Assembly (NCBI RefSeq): GCF_036347055.1
Contig: NZ_CP108882.1
Span: 1,798,001 to 1,862,000, forward strand
From: Streptomyces sp. NBC_00820
Lineage (GTDB): Bacteria > Actinomycetota > Actinomycetes > Streptomycetales > Streptomycetaceae
DNA: 64,000 nucleotides
Reading direction: 5' to 3'
Shown: positions 58,433 to 64,000 of the stretch, piece after piece
Layout: the number at the start of each line of letters is the position of its first letter
Position numbering within the stretch: the first letter of the stretch is position 1
The notes under the pieces: model-generated
Told to the model about the DNA's origin: nothing
Seen by the model: only the letters and a program-made list of their open reading frames with translations
The model's database searches: none
Position numbers and translations under genes: made by a program

Positions 58433-59215
58433 ATGACCCTGCTCGTCGGCACGTCGGGGTGGCAGTACAAGTCCTGGCGGGGCGTTCTCTACCCCGCCGG
58501 ATGCCCGATGCGGCTGTGGCTGGAGGAGTACGCGCGGCACTTCGCCACGGTGGAGCTGAACAACGCGTTCTACCGGCTGCCGACGCGGGAGAACTTCGAG
58601 TCCTGGCAAAGCCGCCTGCCCGACGGCTTCGTGATGGCGGTGAAGGCGAGCCGCTACCTCACACACGTCAAGCGGCTGCAGGACCCCGAGGAGCCGGTCC
58701 ACCGTCTGATGACCCATGCGGCGGGCCTCGGTGACCACCTCGGCCCGATCCTCCTCCAGCTCCCGCCGTCCCTGCCCGCGGACCCACCCCTGCTGGACGC
58801 CTGCCTGGCCTGCTTCCCGCCGGGCACGCGGGTCGCGGTGGAGCCCCGCCACGACTCCTGGTGGACCCCGGCGACCCGTGAGGTCCTGACGTCCCGGGGC
58901 GCCGCCCTGTGCTGGGCGGACGTCCGGTCCCGCCCGGTCACCCCGCTGTGGCGCACCACCGACTGGGGATACGTCCGCTTCCACGAGGGCCGCGCCCGGC
59001 CCCGCCCGCGCTACGGCACCCGCGCCCTGGCGACCTGGGCCGACCGCATCGCGACCACCTGGCCCGAGGGCGCCGACGTGTACGCCTACTTCAACAACGA
59101 CGCACGCGGGGCGGCGGTGCGGGACGCGGTGGCCTTCGGCGAGACGGCGGGGCGGGCGGGCCTGCCGGTGGCACGGGTTCCGGAGCCGATCGGACGGGAG
59201 CCACGACCTTCCTAG
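58433..59215 (+). CDS. DUF72-family protein
   Basis: A 260-residue TIM-barrel protein. The DUF72 signatures are LVGTSGWQYKSWRGVLYPAG, ATVELNNAFYRLPT, FVMAVKASRYLTHVKRL, LGPILLQLPPSL, VAVEPRHDSWW and VYAYFNNDARGAAVRDA, the last near the C-terminus. The family is universal, of unknown function, and often near DNA-repair genes. Full length for the family. ATG 58433 is preferred; the GTG-started frame from 58400 adds nine improbable residues. Between here and the next gene are three short repeats of tccccgtac. Confidence 0.85.
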   Translation: MTLLVGTSGWQYKSWRGVLYPAGCPMRLWLEEYARHFATVELNNAFYRLPTRENFESWQSRLPDGFVMAVKASRYLTHVKRLQDPEEPVHRLMTHAAGLGDHLGPILLQLPPSLPADPPLLDACLACFPPGTRVAVEPRHDSWWTPATREVLTSRGAALCWADVRSRPVTPLWRTTDWGYVRFHEGRARPRPRYGTRALATWADRIATTWPEGADVYAYFNNDARGAAVRDAVAFGETAGRAGLPVARVPEPIGREPRPS

Positions 59216-59301
59216 GCCCCGCCTCCCACCGCCCCTCCTGGTCCCCGTACACCGCGCCCATCGCCGCCCTTGCTCCCCGTACACCGCGGCACCCGCAGCC
59301 C

Positions 59302-59670
59302 CTACTCCCCGTACGCCGCTCGCAGAGCGTCCCGGACGGTGGCCAGTGCCTCCGCCTCCGTCAGGCCGAGCCGCCGCGCGCGCTCCGCGTAGGTCTGGGC
59401 GGCCGTCGAGGCCTCGCGTTCGGCGGCCGAACCGGCGGCGGCCACGTACGTGCCGTGGCGGCCGCGCGTCTCGATCACCCCGTCCCCCTCCAGTGCCCGG
59501 TACGCCTTGGCCACCGTGTTCACCGCGAGCCCCAGCGACTCGGCCAGCCCGCGCACGGTGGGCAGCCGGTAGCCCACCGGCAGCACCCCCGATCGCGCCT
59601 GCTCGGAAATCTGCGTACGCACCTGCTCGTAGGGCGGCGCGCTGTCATCGATCTGGATCTTCAGGCTCAC
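59302..59670 (-). CDS. YtrA-type GntR regulator
   Basis: A 122-residue protein with only the GntR winged helix plus a short helical tail: DDSAPPYEQVRTQISEQARS, LPTVRGLAESLGLAVNTVAK, ALEGDGVIETRGRHGTYVA. The C-terminus (TYAERARRLGLTEAEALA) is the short dimerisation segment of YtrA-type repressors, which usually control ABC transporters. GTG 59670 starts VSLKIQID; acaat a few bases upstream could be a -10 for a leaderless message. No transporter is adjacent. Confidence 0.85.
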   Translation of the reverse strand: MSLKIQIDDSAPPYEQVRTQISEQARSGVLPVGYRLPTVRGLAESLGLAVNTVAKAYRALEGDGVIETRGRHGTYVAAAGSAAEREASTAAQTYAERARRLGLTEAEALATVRDALRAAYGE

Positions 59671-59742
59671 AAGGCCGATTGTCCCGCAGCCGACGGAAAA
59701 TGAGAGGCACTCCGGCCCGTCCGGCCCGTACGGTGCCTGCCC

Positions 59743-60672
59743 ATGACAGTGATCGTGCGCGACCTGCGCCTCGACACCCCGGCCGATCCCGAGGGCTTCA
59801 CCCGCGTCCGCCGCCTCGCCCTGCCCTACATCCTGTTCACCCCGGACTCGGTCCGGCACCTCCTCACCCGCAGCCACCCCGACGCCCACTTCCGCTCGCT
59901 CGTCGCGGAGGAGGACGGCGAGGTGATCGGCACCGCCCAGGTCGCCCTCGCGCACGACAGCACGGAACCGGGCCAGGGGTACCTGAACGTCTACGTACGC
60001 CCGGACCGGACCCGTCGCGGCGCAGGTGAGCTGCTGGTCAGGGCCGGCGAGGAGCACCTGGCCGCCGTCGGCGCGACCAGGGTGTACACCTGGCTGCTCG
60101 ACGAGCCCGGCAACCGGGCCTTCGCCGAGCGGCACGGTTACACCCGGGGCCGCCCCGCCCACTTCCTCCGCCTGGACCTCGCGAACGGCACCCTGCCCCC
60201 TCTACCCGAGACCCCGCCGGGTGTCGAACTGCGCACCGCCGCCGACTTCGCGGACGACCCGCGGCCGTTGTTCGAGCTGGACGCGGAGACCGTGTCGGAC
60301 GAGCCCGGCGAGATCGACTACGAGTTCACGGACTACGACGCCTGGATCGAGCAGACCTGGCGGCATCCCCTCCTGAACCGCGAGCTGACCGTGGCCGCCG
60401 TGGTCGACGGCCGTCCGGTCGCCTTCAGCCTGGCCTTCACGGACGACGCCACCCACTACTCCACCTCGATGACCGGTACCGCCCGCGCCTGTCGCGGCCG
60501 CGGCCTGGCCAAGCTCGCCAAGATCCACTCCCTGTACCGGGCCCGCGAGGCCGGTGTCACCGAGGCCTTCACGGGCAACGACGCCGGCAACGACCCTATG
60601 ATCGCGATCAACAAGTGGCTCGGATACGACATCTGTGCGACGGAGGTGCGCTATGTCCGTGAACTCGGCTGA
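59743..60672 (+). CDS. GNAT acetyltransferase with two tandem domains
   Basis: A 309-residue protein with two GNAT folds. The first has VAEEDGEVIGTAQVAL, then LNVYVRPDRTRRGAGELLV, the acetyl-CoA loop. The second has TVAAVVDGRPVAFSLAF and TGTARACRGRGLAKLAKIHS, ending with NKWLGYDICATEVRYVREL. Tandem GNATs in Streptomyces include mycothiol synthase-like enzymes, but the substrate here is not identifiable. The start ATG at 59743 is divergent from the GntR gene by 72 bp. It overlaps the next gene by 20 bp. Confidence 0.8.
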   Translation: MTVIVRDLRLDTPADPEGFTRVRRLALPYILFTPDSVRHLLTRSHPDAHFRSLVAEEDGEVIGTAQVALAHDSTEPGQGYLNVYVRPDRTRRGAGELLVRAGEEHLAAVGATRVYTWLLDEPGNRAFAERHGYTRGRPAHFLRLDLANGTLPPLPETPPGVELRTAADFADDPRPLFELDAETVSDEPGEIDYEFTDYDAWIEQTWRHPLLNRELTVAAVVDGRPVAFSLAFTDDATHYSTSMTGTARACRGRGLAKLAKIHSLYRAREAGVTEAFTGNDAGNDPMIAINKWLGYDICATEVRYVRELG

Positions 60673-61153
60673 ATCCGGCGTCCAGGTGGACGTCGTCCTC
60701 GTCAAGGCGGGCCGTACGAAGATCCGTTACGCGGCGGAACTGCTCGGCGACGACGGCAACCGGCTCGCCGTCCGCGCCCCGTGGGCGGGCGAGGGCGTCC
60801 GTGACTTCGGCTTCGTCCGCTTCGAGCCGGGTGACGTGTTCACCGAGTACTACTGGCGGGACCGCTGGTACGCGGTGAAGGAGGTCCGCGCCGGGGACGG
60901 CACCCTCAAGGGCTGGTACTGCGACATCACCCGGCCGGCCACCCTGTCCGGCACCGAACTGGTCGTCGAGGACCTCGACCTGGACCTGTGGCGCTCCGCC
61001 GACGGCGAGGACGTACGGCGCCTGGACGAGGACGAGTTCGCCGAGAGCGGGCTGGCGGAGAGGGACCCGCAGGCGGCGTCCGCCGCCGTGGCGGCCCTGG
61101 ACCACCTGGAGGCGCTGGCCCGCGAGGACGGCTTCGAGTCCCTGGTGGCCTGA
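60653..61153 (+). CDS. DUF402-family protein
   Basis: A 166-residue protein. DVFTEYYWRDRWYAVKEVRA, GTLKGWYCDITRPA and VEDLDLDLWRSADGEDVRRL are characteristic of the DUF402 fold, a family that includes nucleotide phosphatases and, fused to other domains, RNA-related proteins. Conserved YYW, WYCDI and DLDLD residues probably bind metal and phosphate. ATG 60653 has CGGAGGTG at good spacing and lies inside the previous gene's last codons, so expression is coupled. It is an enzyme candidate, with no activity assigned. Confidence 0.8.
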   Translation: MSVNSAESGVQVDVVLVKAGRTKIRYAAELLGDDGNRLAVRAPWAGEGVRDFGFVRFEPGDVFTEYYWRDRWYAVKEVRAGDGTLKGWYCDITRPATLSGTELVVEDLDLDLWRSADGEDVRRLDEDEFAESGLAERDPQAASAAVAALDHLEALAREDGFESLVA

Positions 61154-61189
61154 GGCTCCCGGAGCCCGCCGGCCGCCTCGAAAAGCCGG

Positions 61190-61207
61190 CCGGTGGGCAT
61201 GCCCACC
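61190..61207. terminator. Palindrome between convergent DUF402 and GNAT genes
   Basis: cggtgggcatgcccaccg is a perfect 18-bp palindrome. It is preceded by ccggcc/ggccgg arms around 61170-61190. Together they could form a terminator; loop geometry is unusual. Confidence 0.45.
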
Positions 61208-61223
61208 GCCTCGCCGGCGACGG

Positions 61224-61724
61224 TCAGTCCAGCGACTTCCGGTAGTGGATCCGGTCGTAGGGGCCGTCGGTACGGCGTTCCACGACCTCGTAGCCGTACT
61301 TCGGGTAGATCTTCTGGTTCTCCCACATCATCGCGTTCGTGTAGAGCCGGACCTCACCGAGACCCAGCGCCCGCGCCCGTTCGTCGACGAAGCGCAGCAG
61401 CCGCCGCCCGACGCCGGTGCCGTGGACGTCGGGGTGGACGGCGATGCTGTCCAGGAAGAGGTGGTCGGTGAACGCCTCGATCACCACCAGTCCGACGACG
61501 GGGTCTCCGGTGACGAACACCCTGCCCGCGGCGACGTCGGCCGCGTGGTCGGCCTCCATCGGCTGCGGCACCACGCCGATGCGCTCGACATAGGGCTGGT
61601 AGGCCGCGTCGGTCACGGCCCGTACGGCCGGCACGTCGGCCGCGACGGCGACGCGGACCACCGCCTGTCCGGCACTCCCGGCGCTCTCAGCGCTCTCAGC
61701 GCTCTCAGCGCTCTCGATGTTCAT
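61224..61724 (-). CDS. GNAT-family N-acetyltransferase
   Basis: A 166-residue single-domain GNAT. The N-terminus is a Glu-Ser-Ala repeat (SAESAESAESAGSAG) coded by four 9-bp DNA repeats. The fold reads VVRVAVAADVPAVRAVTDAA, then VVGLVVIEAFTDHLFLDSIA, the CoA loop VHPDVHGTGVGRRLLRFVDE, and LYTNAMMWENQKIYPKYGYE. The ATG at 61724 has no clear Shine-Dalgarno sequence. Substrate unknown. Confidence 0.8.
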   Translation of the reverse strand: MNIESAESAESAESAGSAGQAVVRVAVAADVPAVRAVTDAAYQPYVERIGVVPQPMEADHAADVAAGRVFVTGDPVVGLVVIEAFTDHLFLDSIAVHPDVHGTGVGRRLLRFVDERARALGLGEVRLYTNAMMWENQKIYPKYGYEVVERRTDGPYDRIHYRKSLD

Positions 61725-61865
61725 GTCACACACGCTACTGACCTGAGCGCAGGCTGAGCAGGACCTTAAGGCGACCATAAAGATCGTCTCCAGCCGCTGC
61801 GCGCAGGCGTTTTCGCGGTTTCCTGGTGACTGTTCGCTGATCACCCCCACGGGAACCGGCGCCCA

Positions 61866-61904
61866 GCGGGGCCTGTCCGGCGGCTCAGGCCGGGCAGGCC
61901 CCGC
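61866..61904 (-). terminator. Terminator after the secreted lipase gene
   Basis: Fifteen-base arms (61866-61880 and 61890-61904) pair with one mismatch, 7 bp beyond the lipase stop codon. Confidence 0.75.
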
Positions 61905-61910
61905 CGGCGG

Positions 61911-62774
61911 TCAGCTGAAGACGGACGCGCAGCTGGTGGTCGTGGCGTGGGCGGGGTCGAGGGCGTTGACGACCTCGTGGAAGGCGATGCGGTCGATCAG
62001 GGCGATCGCCAGGTGCTCGGACAGGTCGAGCGAGCACAGGTCCTGGAGCGAGACGTTACGGACGTCGGAGCCGGTCAGGAACTGGCTGCGCCAGGGGGTG
62101 GCCACCTCGTCGTACTGCGTGGCGATGACCGTGTAGTGCACTCCGGGGACGGTGTCTCCGCCCGCGTTGAGTTTGGTGAGGAAGGCGGATCCGGGGAGCT
62201 GGTCGGCGAGACCCGGGGTGGTGGACTTGATCAGATCCTCGGCGCCGGGGAAGTACGGCAGCAGGTTGGTCAGGCCGCTCAGGGTGGCGCCGTGGTTGTC
62301 GGGGGCGAGGCCGACGAGAGCGTTCACCTTGGCCGCACCGCCGAGGAACTTCAGGTAGTAGCGCGGCATCATGCCGCCCTGGGAGTGGCCGACGAGGTCG
62401 GCCTTGGCGGCTCCGGTCGCGGTGAGCACCTTGTTGACGAAGTCGGACAGCTGCTGGGCCGACTTGTCGATGGGACCGAGGCCGTAGAAGAGGGGGACGC
62501 CGGGGAGTTGGCCGTAGTCGAGGGAGAAGACGCAGTAGCCGCGGTCCTCCAGGTAGGGGGCGAGGGACAGCCAGTTGTCGACGGAGTTGCCCAGGGTTCC
62601 GTGGACGAGGACCACGGGGCGGGGGTGGGCGGCGGACGGCTTGCAGGAGTAGTCGTTCCAGCCGGTGCTGGGAGCGGCGGCCGCCGCCTCAGCGGTGGCG
62701 GCGGGCACGGCTGCGACGGCGGCCGTGAGGGCCAGCGCGACGAGCGGTCTGAGCACTCGTTTCCAGGGCAGCAT
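61911..62774 (-). CDS. Secreted alpha/beta-hydrolase lipase
   Basis: A 287-residue secreted lipase. The signal peptide is VLRPLVALALTAAVAAVPAA, ending at an Ala-rich site. The oxyanion loop is VVLVHGTLGNSVDNW, the nucleophile elbow is GHSQGG with Ser131, and the catalytic Asp/His are probably in ATQYDEVATPW and LSEHLAIALIDR. Cysteines in YSCKP, GYCVF, DLCSL and SCASV form likely disulfides. It resembles short-chain triacylglycerol lipases of Streptomyces. AAGGAG precedes ATG 62774. Confidence 0.85.
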   Translation of the reverse strand: MLPWKRVLRPLVALALTAAVAAVPAATAEAAAAAPSTGWNDYSCKPSAAHPRPVVLVHGTLGNSVDNWLSLAPYLEDRGYCVFSLDYGQLPGVPLFYGLGPIDKSAQQLSDFVNKVLTATGAAKADLVGHSQGGMMPRYYLKFLGGAAKVNALVGLAPDNHGATLSGLTNLLPYFPGAEDLIKSTTPGLADQLPGSAFLTKLNAGGDTVPGVHYTVIATQYDEVATPWRSQFLTGSDVRNVSLQDLCSLDLSEHLAIALIDRIAFHEVVNALDPAHATTTSCASVFS

Positions 62775-62941
62775 CGGGTGATCTCCTTGCGGCTCAAGGG
62801 AGGTGGGGGCCTAACCCTGTGATCCGGATCACGAGGATGCTGTTCACTCGTCAAGTTACGGGCGAGTAGCTGACGTGTGAAGTTACGCGTCAGTAAAAAC
62901 TTCCGGTAATGGCCGGAATCCTGAGGTGACCTGAAAGATCA

Positions 62942-63388
62942 TCACCAGGTGGGCCTGATCGGACCATAGGGTGCGATCCGCAGCAAACCCTCCCGCAACG
63001 CGCGCACTTCACCCTCCCCCAACAGCGCGACCCAGTCCCCCACGACGTCGGCCGCCGCCTCTTCCGCCGCCCGGGTACACTCCCGGCCCCGCCCGGTGAG
63101 GACGACCAGCCGGGCCCGCGCGTCCCCGGGATGCGGCCGCCGCTCGGCGTACCCCTTGCGCACGATCTCGTCGACCAGCTGACTCGCGGCCTGCTTGGTG
63201 ACCCCGAGGTGGGTGGCGAGGTCGGTGACGGTGGCGCCCTCCGGGGCGAGCCGGGCGAAGGCGAAGCCGTGGGCCGGCCGGAGGTCCGTGAACCCCCGGG
63301 CCACCACACCGTCATGGATGCGCTGCGTGAGGTCACCCGCGGCGGCAAGCAGGGCGGCGGACAGGGCCATGGCTTCGGATTTCTGCAC
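62942..63388 (-). CDS. MarR-family regulator
   Basis: A 148-residue winged-helix protein: ATVTDLATHLGVTKQAASQL is the recognition region, then VDEIVRKGYAERRPHPGDAR with the wing and a MarR-type ARLVVLTGRGRECTRAAEEA helix. The GTG start at 63388 is used; ATG 63370 is an alternative. It is divergent from a cupin gene, with three TTGACCA operator half-sites in the 84-bp gap at 21-bp spacing. It thus almost certainly autoregulates and controls the cupin gene, likely in response to a phenolic or redox signal. Confidence 0.85.
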   Translation of the reverse strand: MQKSEAMALSAALLAAAGDLTQRIHDGVVARGFTDLRPAHGFAFARLAPEGATVTDLATHLGVTKQAASQLVDEIVRKGYAERRPHPGDARARLVVLTGRGRECTRAAEEAAADVVGDWVALLGEGEVRALREGLLRIAPYGPIRPTW

Positions 63389-63406
63389 GGGAGCATTGAA
63401 ACACTC

Positions 63407-63464
63407 TTGACCAACTGGTCAATCACCTTGACCATACAGTCAAGCAGCTTGACCACTTGAACGG
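63407..63464. promoter_or_regulatory. Phased MarR operator array
   Basis: TTGACCA-ac-TGGTCAA at 63407-63422 is perfect; TTGACCATACAGTCAA at 63428-63443 is imperfect; a third TTGACCA starts at 63449. The starts are 21 bp apart, two helical turns, so bound dimers would sit on one face of the DNA. Confidence 0.75.
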
Positions 63465-63472
63465 AGATCACC

Positions 63473-63847
63473 GTGCCAGTCGTCCGCTCCCACGAAGCCG
63501 TGACCCACGAGATCCACGGCGCCCGCTTCGTCTCGTACGCCACCCCGCTCACCGGCAGCAAGGAACTGTGCGCGTGGCGGGGCGAGATCCCGCCCGGGAC
63601 GAAGGCCCCCGCCCACACCGTCAACCGTGAGGAGATCTTCCACCTGCTCGTCGGTGAACTGCTGATCACCCTCGACGGCCACGGCCTGCGCGTCTCCGCC
63701 GGCGACACGGTGATCATCAACCCCGGCGCGACCCTGTCCGTCGAGAACCCGACGGACCACACCGCGCTCTCCTGGGTCACCACGTCCATCGGCCTGGAGG
63801 CGGAACTGGCGGACGGCACCCGCATCACGCCCCCATGGGCCAACTGA
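63473..63847 (+). CDS. Small single-domain cupin protein
   Basis: A 124-residue beta-barrel protein. The cupin motif 1 is degenerate (PPGTKAPAHTVNREEIFHLL, with one His and a Glu), and motif 2 is VSAGDTVIINPGATLSV, with HTALSW near the end. Only part of the metal ligand set is kept. It may act as a ligand-binding or isomerase-type cupin. GTG 63473 has CGGAGATC upstream. Control by the divergent MarR is strongly indicated. Confidence 0.8.
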   Translation: MPVVRSHEAVTHEIHGARFVSYATPLTGSKELCAWRGEIPPGTKAPAHTVNREEIFHLLVGELLITLDGHGLRVSAGDTVIINPGATLSVENPTDHTALSWVTTSIGLEAELADGTRITPPWAN

Positions 63848-63864
63848 CATTCCAGGGGGCAGAG

Positions 63865-64000
63865 TTACGCCGCCAGCGTTCCCGGCACGACCGCGCGTGG
63901 GCCGAACTTCGCCCGTGCGCGGTCGGCGACCTCCTCGATGCGGCGGATCTTCTCGTCCGCGGGATCGAGGGTGAGCTGGTAGGAGGCCTGGCCTGCGGAG
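63865..64000 (-). CDS. Y-family DNA polymerase, C-terminal end (partial)
   Basis: Only the last 44 codons are in the window; the gene starts beyond the right edge. The reverse-strand reading ends ASYQLTLDPADEKIRRIEEV, then ADRARAKFGPRAVVPGTLAA, then TAA at 63865-63867. This tail resembles the C-terminal end of actinobacterial DinB/DNA polymerase IV proteins. The match rests on memory of that tail alone, so the assignment is tentative; a real protein-coding end is likely because codon bias is strong. Confidence 0.5.
   Translation of the reverse strand, partial: SAGQASYQLTLDPADEKIRRIEEVADRARAKFGPRAVVPGTLAA

Overview
The window is chromosomal DNA from a high-GC actinomycete, almost certainly Streptomyces. 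Coding regions have very high third-position GC, GTG and TTG starts are common, leaderless promoters recur (a -10 hexamer 6-9 nt before the start codon), and TetR regulators and secreted hydrolases are abundant. There are no rRNA or tRNA genes, no CRISPR array and no prophage. The only mobile-element trace is a 155-bp MITE-like element. The window opens inside a DMT transporter and closes inside what looks like the 3' end of a Y-family DNA polymerase gene.

Layout. 1-2.7 kb: end of a transporter, a NUDIX hydrolase, two DUF202 membrane proteins and a histidine-rich small protein. 2.7-8.3 kb: a catabolic island with an ACAD11-type kinase and acyl-CoA dehydrogenase on the plus strand, and a facing SDR, acyl-CoA synthetase and TetR operon on the minus strand, each headed by the same palindrome. 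8.4-14.8 kb: a NamZ-like muramidase, a serine hydrolase, a large penicillin-acylase-family enzyme and a zinc-ribbon protein. 15-20.5 kb: a DUF849 gene relic, SoxR, MaoC and TetR, a second acyl-CoA dehydrogenase with a divergent TetR, and an ArsR-type regulator. 20.6-31.2 kb: the MITE, transporters, an aldehyde/alcohol dehydrogenase operon, a CitMHS transporter, a molybdopterin oxidoreductase, and a TetR carrying a repeat insertion.

31.2-38.7 kb: a lipoprotein, homogentisate dioxygenase (hmgA), a GntR regulator, a stand-alone type ISP specificity domain, an intergenic three-copy repeat, and a TetR divergent from a DrrAB-type ABC exporter. 38.8-47 kb: an anti-sigma/sigma pair (RskA/SigK type) divergent from DUF4331, TPR and NicO genes, followed by a Ser/Thr kinase. 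47-57 kb: a GDSL lipase, then a tightly coupled glycan-assembly operon (two GT2 enzymes, a polysaccharide deacetylase, and a 1305-residue protein joining a flippase to a polymerase-like membrane domain), with a membrane-anchored glycosidase convergent to it. 57-64 kb: an AAA ATPase, DUF72, GntR and GNAT proteins, DUF402, a secreted lipase, and a divergent MarR/cupin pair with three phased operator half-sites.

The strongest threads are (i) a probable 4-hydroxyacid (lva/ACAD11-like) catabolic module under one TetR, (ii) two further TetR circuits visible from shared palindromes, one tying an acyl-CoA dehydrogenase to an aldehyde/alcohol dehydrogenase operon 7 kb away, and (iii) the fused flippase/polymerase glycan locus. 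Functions come from motif and family recognition by eye; no database search was run.
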